From Panonychus citri (Eukaryota; Arthropoda; Arachnida; Trombidiformes; Tetranychidae), in NCBI RefSeq assembly GCF_014898815.1, contig NW_026515543.1, forward strand, positions 744,001 to 808,000: 64,000 nt of DNA, read 5' to 3'. How positions within the stretch are numbered: the first letter of the stretch is position 1; every line of letters begins with the position of its first letter. The position numbers and the translations under genes are program-made. The notes under the pieces were generated by a model, which worked only from the letters and a program-made list of their open reading frames with translations, was not told the DNA's origin and searched no databases. Shown in pieces: positions 1 through 10,774 of this stretch.

Positions 1-734
1 GTTTAATTGAATTAATTTATTATTCTTATTCTTATTCTTATTATTACCTGAGTATCATGATCGTGATTGAATTTTTCTCTCCTATGAAATTGAACAAAAA
101 AATAGCCATTGGATATTATATATTATATTATTTGTCTAAATTCTCAGCATGATGATAATCTTCAAGGTTATCATCAGGTTTTTTTCTCTCTCATCTTATT
201 TATTCATCATCAGAATAATGATAATAATACATGTTGATTTTTCCATCTCCATGTAATTAATTAATTTAATTTTCCACTTACACACAAATTGTTTCTCTCT
301 CTCTTTCTTATATCTAATTGTTAATTGTTTAATCTCATCAAAAGAGATAATCTTTTCATCTTTCAAGATGGAGAAGAAGCAAAAAAAGTTCTAAAAACTT
401 TTATTTCTTTTACTTTCGAACGTGAAAACTTTTGAAATTTTCTATTAATTTCCAGAGATTTAACAACTGATTGTAATTAAATTGTTAAGGTTTTTTTCCC
501 CTTGTTAAATTATCCACAATTTAAATGGCAATTTCTCACGCAATCAGTTGCAACAATTAAAGTTAAATACACACACACTAACATACTAATACACTGAAAG
601 AAAGACACAAAATAAATTAACTTAATTGTTCAAAGGTAAATATGTAAAAATTGATTGTGTTTATTGTTATTTAGTTAATTGTTTAACACAAGATAACTAT
701 CATTCATTTATTATATTGCAGTTAATTGTTTCAA

Positions 735-815
735 TTGTTGTTGTTGTTGTTGTTTGATGATAATCCTTGCTAGTTAATTGTGTTTACTAAATTGTTTGTT
801 GTTGTTGTTGTTGTT
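735..815 (+). repeat. Two TTG/GTT trinucleotide runs
   Basis: Short perfect runs of TTG occur at about 735-753 and 795-815, separated by ordinary AT-rich sequence. They are simple microsatellites with no coding context. Confidence 0.8.
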
Positions 816-2103
816 TTGTAATTCTCACTCATTATAACAATTAATAGATTGTCATGAATTCAAATCATGATGGATTGATTATAATCAAATTGTTATTGTT
901 CAATTAAGTTGATTTTTTTTCTTATATTTATATAAATAGCAATTGAAATTAAATCTACAATCAAATTCAATCATTTTCATGATATAATCATGATAATCAT
1001 CAGACAAATTGTTCACAATCAAAAGCAATCAACAACACTGACGCTTCTTTCTGTAATGATTAAAGTTTATTTGATTTAATTTGATTTTATCAACATAATT
1101 TTAACTCTTCATATCCAAACAATTTAAATCAAAATGATTAACAAATTTGATTCCAATTAAATATTCAAAGGATATTTTTTTTTTCTTATAAATTATCATC
1201 ACAATTACATTAATCAAATTAGTGAGAAAAGTTGAGAAAAAAAATGCAAACTTAAATTGTAACTTGATCAATTCTGTGAATACAATTAGTTAATTGTTGC
1301 TAACCCAAATGATTAACATTAAACTAATTTACACAAATTACAATTAAAATGAGATATGAAAAAGTTAATTTCTCTTGAATTTATATATTACAATTATCAA
1401 TATCTAACTTATCATATTCAACAATTAACATTTTAATTGTGTGTGATTTATTTTTACTATTGTGTTGTAATTGTTTTAATTAAATTGGCAATTTATCAAG
1501 TAACTGGGTATATAATACAATTGGTGAACAATTAAGAGGAAATATCATCTAAACAATTAGTAAATTGTTGTGACCAAAATGTGATGTTGATTAATTGTGA
1601 GAGCCAAAAAAAAAGGTAAACAATTAATTCAATCATGAAAATGAACTTAAACCTTTTCAGTTTGTATTAATTAATGAACTTGAAATAACATTTTCACAAT
1701 CTACTTATAATTAACTAATTAATAGATGTTATTATGTTATTATCATATATAAATATCAATTAATCAAATATTGTCAGATTCAACTTAATCAATGATAATC
1801 AATCACCAACGAAAATAAATTGTGATGATTAACATGATAACCCAAAAATGAATGAAAAGTAAAAAAAATAAAACAGAAAATGTTGATCATCTCAATGACA
1901 CTTTTCAACTACTTTTGTCAATCAAATTAAATTGTTGAGATAAAATCAAATCAAATTAATCATCACTCAAGTCCAACCTTAATCTTAAATCTTGTCATCC
2001 TCATCATCCTCATCATCTTCATCATCAACCGGTTCATTTAATCAACCAAAGTTAAGGTAATAGATTAGAAGAAATTTTTTTTCTTCTTTCAAAACTTTCT
2101 TTT

Positions 2104-2180
2104 CATCATCATTTCTCCTCCTTTATTTTCTCATCATCATCATTATCATCATCATCATCTCTCTCTCTCTCCCTCTCTCT
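2104..2180 (+). repeat. TCA-rich tract followed by a CT tract
   Basis: Imperfect ATC/TCA repeats run into a CT tract at about 2159-2180, some 260 bp upstream of the start codon at 2441. Pyrimidine tracts of this kind recur throughout the window. On the other strand this one reads GA, so a GAGA-type promoter role is possible but not shown. Confidence 0.8.
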
Positions 2181-2440
2181 TACACATTTACTTACTTCTC
2201 ATCATCATCATAACCATTATTCATCTTCACCAACTAAGTTATCGTAATAAAACTTGAACATTGACTTGGAGCTTAATTTAACTCGTAACGAAATCGTAAC
2301 ATTTTTTGGCGAGAAAAAAAAGTTTTTGTTTCGATTTAAATTTATCGTTTCTTTAACCTTTTTTTTCGTGTTTTATTTTGTTTTTTCTTGTTAATTGTGA
2401 TTAAGTTAATTGTTATAGTGAAGAAAACAAGCAAACAATC

Positions 2441-3241
2441 ATGTTCCACACTGTGAATACCCGTTTACTTGGAGTAATTGTTTCCCTTTCATTGTCATTA
2501 ATTACACTTGCTGGTTTCTTAATTTATCTGTTGATTGTTAATCGATCAACTTTACCCAATATAAATTCAACTAATTCAATCACCAATGGAAACAAATTAA
2601 TTGGATATAACAACAATGAACTTTATGGTGAAACAATACCATCATCATCTTCATCTTCATCACCAACAACTTATCCTTATCACTCTTATCACCATCAACA
2701 TTATCCACATCATCATCATCATTCAAGTTCATCACCATCATCATCTTCAAGTGTAACCAACTTTTTATCCTCTTCACCAACTTCACCTCTTTATGATGAA
2801 ACTGACCTAAGGTCAGTTTCCCCTGTATGCTCATCCATGTGTCCAGAAAAAACGTACAAAGATTATCTTTGTGATGTTAAATTTGTGATGCTTGTCAACA
2901 TAACCAAACTCTTGGAAACCTATGAGACAACCAACGGAACGATAACTCGAGTCTATTCAATTTCGATAAAAAAAACTTATAAAAAGTCACTTTTATTCAT
3001 AATCGCCTTTAGAACCCAAAGGATAACGGTCACTTCAACCAAAGGATGTCCATCAAGTCAAGAGCCTCTTTCACCAGGTCACCTTTACTTTGTAACGGGA
3101 AGAGTTAAAGGTTTAACAGCGCTGGTTGACCAGTGTGATTTAACAATTGACTGGACAACGGTCAATGAATCAATCAAAGAAGAGATCAGATCATTTTTCA
3201 GCTCAGTCATCGGTTCTTGCAGTAATTATCCTAATCCATAG
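2441..3241 (+). CDS. Membrane-anchored netrin-module (NTR/TIMP-like) protein, 266 aa
   Basis: This is an intronless reading frame starting at the first ATG, with a purine-rich lead-in. Residues 9-33 form one long hydrophobic segment after a short N-terminus carrying one arginine. That fits an uncleaved signal anchor (type II) better than a signal peptide. Residues about 66-120 are Ser/His/Pro low complexity and probably a flexible stalk. Residues 130-260 form a compact domain with six cysteines (130, 134, 144, 203, 232, 260), the number expected for a netrin module. The tract GHLYFVTGRVKG followed by CDLTIDWTTV resembles the second half of TIMP inhibitory domains. The TIMP-type inhibitor needs a free N-terminal Cys in a CxC motif. 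Here the first cysteines are spaced CxxxC and buried inside the chain, so metalloprotease inhibition is unlikely. A role as an extracellular tethered NTR domain is inferred. A poly(A) signal candidate AATAAA lies at 4027-4032. The coding call is firm and the family call is moderate. Confidence 0.75.
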   Translation: MFHTVNTRLLGVIVSLSLSLITLAGFLIYLLIVNRSTLPNINSTNSITNGNKLIGYNNNELYGETIPSSSSSSSPTTYPYHSYHHQHYPHHHHHSSSSPSSSSSVTNFLSSSPTSPLYDETDLRSVSPVCSSMCPEKTYKDYLCDVKFVMLVNITKLLETYETTNGTITRVYSISIKKTYKKSLLFIIAFRTQRITVTSTKGCPSSQEPLSPGHLYFVTGRVKGLTALVDQCDLTIDWTTVNESIKEEIRSFFSSVIGSCSNYPNP

Positions 3242-3717
3242 AGGGCTAATCTTTATCAAAGCTCATCATTTATCCCATGTAAATATCTAATACTACAAAT
3301 CCGCAAGTAAAAATCAAAACAAGATTCAAAACTATTGAACTGATACCAACAGAATCATGGAGTTTCAAAATTCAGTTTCCAGCACATTGGCACAATTTAA
3401 GAGAAAAAGAAAAACTTTTTTTTTCATTATCAACAATTCATTATCATGATGGATTCAAGTTTCAGCTCATTCCCATTCATGGATCTGTTTTATATCATCT
3501 TATCATCCACTTGAATATCATCATTACCATGATAAGCCAAATAATAATAATATCATGTTATATTTGAATAACAACTAATCATTGACCTGTTGTTGATGTT
3601 GTTGTTGATATTACCTGTTACTTTATACATTAAACACTAAAAGTTAACCAACCAGATCTTTGCTGATGATCATCATGATGATTATGATGATTGAAAGATG
3701 ATCAATGAGAAGATAAA

Positions 3718-3753
3718 GAGAGAGAGAGAAAGAGAAAGAGGGAGAGAGAGAGA
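3718..3753 (+). repeat. GA-rich microsatellite
   Basis: Imperfect GA/GAAA repeats lie 3' of the NTR-domain gene. They look like a simple sequence tract with no coding sense. Confidence 0.85.
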
Positions 3754-3904
3754 TGTTAAAAAAAGTATATATTCTTTCAATGGTCTGATTGTGATCTGTG
3801 AGAAAATGTGATGAATAGGAATGATGAGAAGACGATAAAAAAAATGGAAGAGAAAAAAATAGAATTGGAAGAAAATTTTTCGATTGACAAACAAGGTACT
3901 TTTT

Positions 3905-3930
3905 TCATCATCATCATCATCATCATCATC
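3905..3930 (+). repeat. (TCA)n microsatellite
   Basis: A near-perfect run of TCA triplets. The same triplet tract recurs many times in the window and produces false Ser/His/Ile or Asp/Met frames. Confidence 0.9.
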
Positions 3931-6065
3931 AACTGATTGTGTGTCTAAACATCAACAAAATGATACTGAATATCACATAATGTATATATAAAAAAAGGCG
4001 AACAGAAAAGTAAATCATCAACAATCAATAAATAGTAATTCTGATTGTCAGGTAAATATAAGTTAAAGTTTAAGAAAACAAAATTGATTCTGATTGTATA
4101 ATAGAAATCAGATCAATCGTTTTTATCATCATGGTGATTAAATTTCCAGAATTGAAGTTTGCCCTTTGCAACACAATCAACATCATCAATTGGGACAATT
4201 AAGGACATGAAATTTATAATCACAATGAAAAGAAAGACTTATCATCGTCATCATCATCATCATCATCATCATTATCTTCATTGGATGATATTTCATGGAG
4301 AATACAATGGAAAATAAAAGTTCTGCTAACAATTACCATGGAACTTTTTTTTCTCGTTTTTTTCGTCCAAAGTGAATTCATCACGTACAATTCAATGAAA
4401 ATTGAAACTATTTCACAATCAAAGTTAATCATCATCAAAGAATCATCATCATCATTTATCATCTAACTAATTATTTTCTCTCATCATCATCATCACCATG
4501 TAATAGATTGATAATAATGTTTGATTGTTTCATTGTCTTTAAATATAATAATAAGTAATTCCTATTGTCAGGTAAACATAACAACAACAATAACTAAATC
4601 AATTATCATTACCAATTAAATTTAATCACGCCAATCAATCAAGTAAACAACAATTGACCAATCAAAATGGACTGACCTTCACCAATATCATCAACTAGCC
4701 CCCACCTTGACCATTAAATTTCCCAATTTACACAATGGAGAAGAAGAAAAAAAAAATTAAATTCCAAATTATTGACCAATAATCAATTGATTTGTGAGAG
4801 AAAAAAAAATTATTATTATTATTATTTAAATTGTTTCCTAATCGTTTACCTGGTTCGTTAAATTAATTGTTAATTGACAATTTAATTAATCAAATGAAAC
4901 AAATAAATAAAAGTTTTGAATAAATTATTGACCATTAAAAACTAATAATAAACAATCAACAGAAACAATTACCATTAACCAATGCAATTAATTTTTTCTA
5001 CATTTAAATAATGATGATAATCATTTTACAATCTTAATCACTATCAACTTTTTAATTCTGTTTAATCTTTAATCATAATGATTAAGAAATAATTGAAGAA
5101 AAAAAAAATGGTTAATCCTTGAAAAAGATACAAAAACAAACACACAAGATTAGGATTAGGATTATAAATATTAGACCCATAAGTGATAAATGATGAGTAT
5201 GATCATCAATTTAATTTGTAATATAACTAAATTAATAAATTATCATGCTAATCATGGTTGATAAAGTTAATCATGTTGACTGATTAACGGTTTAAATACA
5301 AGGTTAATAATGATGGCTGATTGTTTAAGGTTTTCTCAATATCATCATCACAATTAAGTGAACCCATTCAACAACAAACAGATGAGATTGATTGTAATCA
5401 ATGAATGAATTTACTTCTTGTAGTATTAATAAACCACCAACAATTTAATCAATGAAATTTTTTAATTCAATGACAATTAAACGGTAAAAAAAAACAAATT
5501 AAACCACCATAATAACTAATCATCTTGGTTAATCAATTGATTATAATCACAACGATGAGAGATATTGAAATATCAAATTTATCCTCTTCCTGGTTGAGTA
5601 AAAAATTGATACTCTTGAAATGATGTTATGTCAAAACCAACAATTTAACCTAATTAGTTAATTAATCATCTTGTTTTGGTTTTCATTCAGTTTTTTTTCA
5701 GTTTATTAATTAACTTTTAACATTAACCGCTTTGTATTATTATTATGTATTTAAAAGTAGTTGATTGTTGATCATTTGTTTTTGATTGTTACTGTTGATA
5801 AATTATCAATTATCAAATGAACATATAACAAGTAAGGCTTTTGATTACAAAATTAATCTAACAATTAACTTTTAATTCAGTTGTGATTAATGAAAGTTAA
5901 ACTTGTAATAATTTTCTGGTTTCTTGCTGATTTTCAATATTTTTATTTTTACTTTGTTGTTGTTTTCCTATTTTATTATATTCATGATTTGGATAAATTA
6001 TGATTCAGTTGACCTTCATTTCTGGCATATCATCATCATGTACCTGATGATGATGAAGACACAAG

Positions 6066-6098
<33 letters not shown>
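6066..6098 (+). repeat. (ATC)n microsatellite
   Basis: About eleven ATC triplets in a row. This is the longest pure triplet run I noticed outside exons. Confidence 0.9.
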
Positions 6099-7645
6099 GA
6101 GAAAGTCATTAATAGTTGAACACAACAACAATGTGAATATTACCTGTGAAAAAGAGAGGAACCGTTTTTTTGGGTTTCATCATATTCGAGGTTATAATGG
6201 ATTTTGTGGGAGAAAAAGAAAGAGAAAGAGAAAGAGGAAAAAGAAGATGATGATGATGGTGATGATGATAATCTTCATCAAGTTCACTTTCATTTAGTAT
6301 ATTAGATGGCTTGACCATTCACGCTCTCGCTCTCTCACCGATGGTCATTTGTAAACTTTCCTTCTCTTGATGGGAACCAAAAGTGATCTCGTTTTTTAAT
6401 TGAATCCATTTTGAGATATTGTGTTTGTCTAATTGTCAACTCTTATAATTAAAAGACTTTTTCTTTCTCGTCATCTAAATTATTTGACCAATTGACCGTT
6501 AAAGTTTTCACCTTGACCATTTCAATGAAAAAGAGAGAGCGAGTTTCATTCATTTACTTTTTATGATCTTGATCAAGTTGCTTTCTCTTAATTAGTTGTC
6601 ACCAATTTCAATGGTTCAGCTTCATGGTACATCATGTATCATATTTCAATTGAATGAACCAGAGCCAATTCATCATAACAGTAATAATGGTCACTTCATC
6701 TTGACCAGTTTATAGTTTGTATCAATATGTATCAGTTACCATTGAAATTATCTACTCATGTAAACATTGAATCTTATCTTGAATTGGAAAGGGAAAAAAG
6801 TTCAACTTAAATTTCACACTCTGAGAAAAGTGATTACGATTTTGTGACCTGATAGATTTGCTGAATAATCTCAACTCTCGAACTGAGAATAAGTTATAAC
6901 TATACTCGATTTGCACATTAATTAGTAGATTCAATTAATTGGGGGTTAAATGAGTAAATTTTATGTTTTCATCATGTTGATTAACCTGAATGATTATCAT
7001 GAAGAGAAAAATAATTTCCTATTTGAACGCAAACTCGACAAAAAAAATTATCGATTTTCTCTCTAAAAGAGAGAGAGAGAGAGATTTTCTTTGAAATCGA
7101 ATATACAATAAGCAGAAAATTCTGAGCATGGTAAAAACCTCGAACCTCAGTGAGAGTTCAATGTTCACAATGAATTGGAATGAAATTTCTGTTGAACATT
7201 TTCTCGTTTTCCACCAAACTATTCATTTGATGTTCAATCATTTTCTAGTGTAAACAATTTCATCCTTCTCAGTTTTTAAATTGCCAACTAATTGTTGCTC
7301 AAAAATGTTGCCAATCAACAACTAATCAACTTGATTGTTGTCATCTATCAACAATTAAAATAGATAATCTTTGATAACATACAAACACACACCAAGAATT
7401 TTAATCAGTTCAATTGTTTGTATTTAATTTTGTGTAACATTAACAACAAATATCTAGTTAACCATATCAGTTAATTGTTTAGATTGTTTTTTTTTGTGGT
7501 TTAGTTGATTGTTGAAATTTTATTTTGTTTTGTTGTTCATTGAGGAAAGAAAAACTAAAACATTCGGATTAACTGGTGCAAATAACGGATAATAATCGAT
7601 AGTTTTAATAATAATCGTTTGATTATTAACCAAATCAACAGAATC

Positions 7646-8701
7646 ATGTTGTTTGACACTCGATTTGAACCTTTCGATGATTACGAACCTGAAAGTCCAC
7701 CATCATCTTTTCATCGTAATCAGATTCCAGTCCGCCGAGTTAAATCAGCTCGTAATTACACCCACCGTCGACGTGAACGTTACTCCCTTCGAGTACCTAA
7801 AACCGTTTATACAACTCGAGATTACACTTATCCAAGATCATTGGAATCTATTGACGATTGGTCACTTTACCGTCTTAATCCACCTTCATCACCTTTACCT
7901 GGACCCTCGTCATCATTAAACGTTTCCTCCATCAGTCCTGGTGGATCGACAACCACCACACCCGGTTCAATGTGTGGTGAACCAAGAGGTGCCCGTCGAG
8001 TACAATCATTCAGATGCACCTCAAAGGGTGGGGTGGTCAAGATGGGTGATTTTTTCCTAGGTAATGCATCACCTGATAATTATGTTGCCAAAGAAGAGGT
8101 TCCATCACATTATCATCATTACCACCATGGTGGAGGAGGAAATGGTGGAAGCAGTGGTATTACATCATCTTCTCATCATCTATCTGGTCAAGAGTCATTT
8201 TCATCATCTGCCTCTCATCATCATGGTGGAAGTGGAAGTCACTATCATCATCAACCATTGCATGTTTCACTTTCTGCATCTTCAGCTACTCAGGGTGGAA
8301 TTTCATCAAGAGAAACTTCCGATGGAAGGTCAGGAGGATCAATGGGTGGGGGAATGATGGGTGGTAGTGTTATCGGCGGTGAAAGAGGAATAGGTTCCAA
8401 CTGTGGTAATAATAATAATAATGGTTATCTACCCAGAGGATCACCAACTTGTTCAAGGAAATCTTCAAACTCTTGTGATTCATTACGATCCTCGAAAACT
8501 TTTCATGTTTTCGTAGCGGGTTTCAAGTCGGTGGGTAAACATCGTGTCATGAGTGCCTGTTTAGGTAATTCGGTTAATGAAAGGTTAAAAGCAACCATAC
8601 TTATCGATTATGAGCAATTTAACATTAATTTTAATCTTATTGATAAATTTGATGATTCAGAGGAATTGGGTGAAGATTCATTTCCACCCTCATCAGTTCA
8701 G
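7646..8701 (+). CDS. RGK-family GTPase A, exon 1 (residues 1-352 of about 504)
   Basis: The start is the ATG at 7646, and the exon ends in phase 0 at a CAG|GTAAGA donor after 8701. Residues 1-285 are a long, basic and low-complexity N-terminal extension, as in invertebrate Rad/Gem/Kir proteins. The tract RRVQSFRCTSKGGVVKMGD (around residues 113-131) resembles the conserved pre-GTPase motif of insect RGK proteins. Gly, His and Ser runs follow. The GTPase fold begins near residue 286. The P-loop GFKSVGKH (292-299) ends in His299 where Ras-like proteins have Ser or Thr to ligand magnesium. No canonical DxxG is visible in the switch II region, and RGK proteins are known to diverge there. RGK proteins inhibit voltage-gated calcium channels through the beta subunit and bind 14-3-3 and calmodulin. 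That role is inferred from family membership. The join to 30617 keeps the frame and the fold. Confidence 0.85.
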
Positions 8702-9059
8702 GTAAGATAAACATTGATAATCACACCATGAACATTATACACACAGAAAAGCCATGTATTATGATAATAATAATGATGATGAAATTTACAACATGTACTA
8801 ATTAACTTAATCATAACACACATACATATATGTGCATAGTCACACCATGTAATTATCTCATGAAATCATAATTCTAGATCATGATAATAACAACCAACTT
8901 TTTCTAGCCAAAGATTCAACTGTTAATATTTTCTCATGAAAAATGAATTTCTTTCTTGCTTTTTTCATATTCTATAACCTCTTCAATATTGAGATTAATC
9001 ATTCAACTGATTCTAAATTGACATTCATGATGATGAATATGATGAGGATCATTTTAGCA

Positions 9060-9063
<4 letters not shown>

Positions 9064-9093
<30 letters not shown>
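9064..9093 (+). repeat. (CT)n microsatellite
   Basis: A perfect CT dinucleotide run of about 30 bases, 360 bp inside the giant intron of RGK A. Confidence 0.95.
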
Positions 9094-9096
<3 letters not shown>

Positions 9097-10288
9097 TCTC
9101 TGTTCATGAAGATGATTAATTTAGATTTGAAATGAAAAAAAGGATAATATCAAAAGTAAGTTACTCATTAATTTTCTGCTCTTCCAATTTGAGTCTTAAC
9201 TTTTAATTAGCTGATAAACAATCAGAGATTACCTGATATTCACAATTAACAAAGGATTAGCATCTTCAATTTATCTTCATCATCATCATTAACTTTCCAT
9301 CATCATGTTTACCATGGAAATACATGGTAACCGATAAATGTTTATTTTCGAGTTCAATTAATTTTCTTTATCTTCTTGTGTTTTTTGTTCTCTTTCTCAT
9401 TCTTCTTCTTTTTCATTCTAAAATCATAATATAAAGAGATGGTAGAAGAAAAGTTCTAATACTGTTCTTATACACACAAATTCGATGAAAAGTTGGGTTG
9501 TTTTTGTTTTTCTTTTCATCAGAACTTTTTTTCTTCTTCTTCTCGTTGTCTTGCTCTTGATACATTCACAACCTAAAGTAAACTTCGAGGTAAAGTCACA
9601 AGTCGTTTATATCAATGTCATGATTATATAAGCCAGGTAACGATATTAATAGTAATGTAATTATGGATAAATGTTCATCATGAACATCATCATGTAATCA
9701 GGCTAATAAACACTTACCATCAATGTGTAGACAAAAAAACATTCTGACACAATTTGAGAAGGTTTTTTTTTATCTCCATTGGATAAAAAATATCAACATG
9801 TATTATTAATCATTCTTATTATGTATCAATCTTCATTATTAAAATTTCATCATTCACTTGAACAATTATCATAACGATTATGATAAAATAATTTAGTTAC
9901 CATGTGCAGTTCAATTGATATTTAAATCCATCAATGAGTTTCAGTGTTTAAGTGATGATACGATTTAGTTTGAAATTATTGACAAACTTATGAAAGAAAC
10001 TCTCTTTCTCTTTTCATGAAAAATAAATTCTGTCATCATGATTCAACTCTGATTGACATGATAATGCAATAAGAATGCTGATAAATGATGATAATAATAA
10101 ATAAACAACAATGATCAATGATAATCATATTGAACAATCAGTTAGTATGTCAAGATTGTTAAAGGTGGGAAACAGCAAGTGATGGATCAAATATCAATCA
10201 ATGGAGGATAAATATTGTTACCAAAGTAACTGTGATCACCTTTTCCTTTGATAATAAAAATGAAATGCTGTTGATTGAGAATCGAATA

Positions 10289-10291
<3 letters not shown>

Positions 10292-10339
<48 letters not shown>
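10292..10339 (+). repeat. (GA)n microsatellite, about 48 bp
   Basis: The longest perfect dinucleotide tract in the window. It lies 170 bp upstream of the strong acceptor-like site at 10511. Confidence 0.95.
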
Positions 10340-10341
<2 letters not shown>

Positions 10342-10511
10342 CTGACCGATGGTCAATATGAATCTAGTTTTCCATTATGTAAAGGAAACATTTCAAGTCC
10401 TGAAAAATAACATTGAATTTATCATCATCATCATGAATAAACGTAAGGTAAATACATAAAATGAATGGATGATTGAAAAAAAAGGAAGAAAATTATTCTT
10501 TTTTTTCATAG

Positions 10512-10774
10512 CTCGAAAGTAACGATTTTGACTAAACAAATTGATTCAATTCACAAGGGAAGATGAGGAAGATGATGAAGATGATTGCGATTCTTTTAAA
10601 GTAAAAGTTATAAAGGATTCCAAGGGTCAGTTTTTTTTGGAATTGCTTGGAAACAATAACAATAACTTTTGTCCACCTTGGAATAACAATTTGCTTGAGA
10701 TAAATGAACCAATTGAATTGATCGTTAGAACTTATTTTTTACTTCTTTTCCTCTCTCCGAATTCTGATTTATGA
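10512..10774 (+). other. Candidate alternative or poison exon in RGK A intron
   Basis: A long T tract ends in CATAG at 10507-10511, one of the better acceptor-like sites in the intron. Entering from exon 1 in phase 0, it gives seven codons (LESNDFD) and then TAA, so inclusion would truncate the GTPase before its guanine-specificity motif. In another frame a more complex open stretch (about 10541-10750) reads as acidic then mixed residues, with a GTAAAA donor-like word near 10600. I recognise no domain. It could be a cassette exon, a relic or chance. Confidence 0.25.

Larger units (their letters stand above)
1..2440. other. Non-coding DNA upstream of the NTR-domain gene
   Basis: I see no convincing coding region. 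The stretch is AT-rich, with TTG runs near 735-815, a TATAAATAG word at 931-939 that could be a core promoter, and TCA and CT tracts from about 2104 to 2180. If 931-939 is a promoter for the gene at 2441, the 5' leader would be long or would hold an intron. I cannot decide which from sequence alone. Confidence 0.5.
3242..7645. other. Non-coding interval between the NTR gene and RGK A
   Basis: Small open frames exist but are microsatellite-driven, for example the poly-Asp and poly-His translations around 4220-4460 and 6097-6318. The interval holds GA-rich tracts at 3718-3753 and 7069-7084, TCA tracts at 3905-3930, 4247-4271 and 6066-6098, and no exon I can support. The 3' UTR of the upstream gene and the 5' UTR and promoter of RGK A should lie here. 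Confidence 0.55.

Noticed and set aside
2580..2834. Asp/Met-rich reverse frame in the NTR gene
   Set aside because: Complement of the Ser/His codon repeats (TCA/CAT); no independent evidence.
4220..4466. Overlapping forward and reverse frames with poly-Asp or poly-Ser ends
   Set aside because: Both are driven by the TCA/ATC microsatellite and neither has a recognisable domain.
2104..6098. Repeated TCA blocks considered as a CRISPR-like or satellite array
   Set aside because: Simple triplet microsatellites without spacers or constant unit length.
8064..8357. 97-residue frame inside RGK A exon 1
   Set aside because: An out-of-frame reading of the His/Gly/Ser-rich N-terminus; the true frame is fixed by the G domain.
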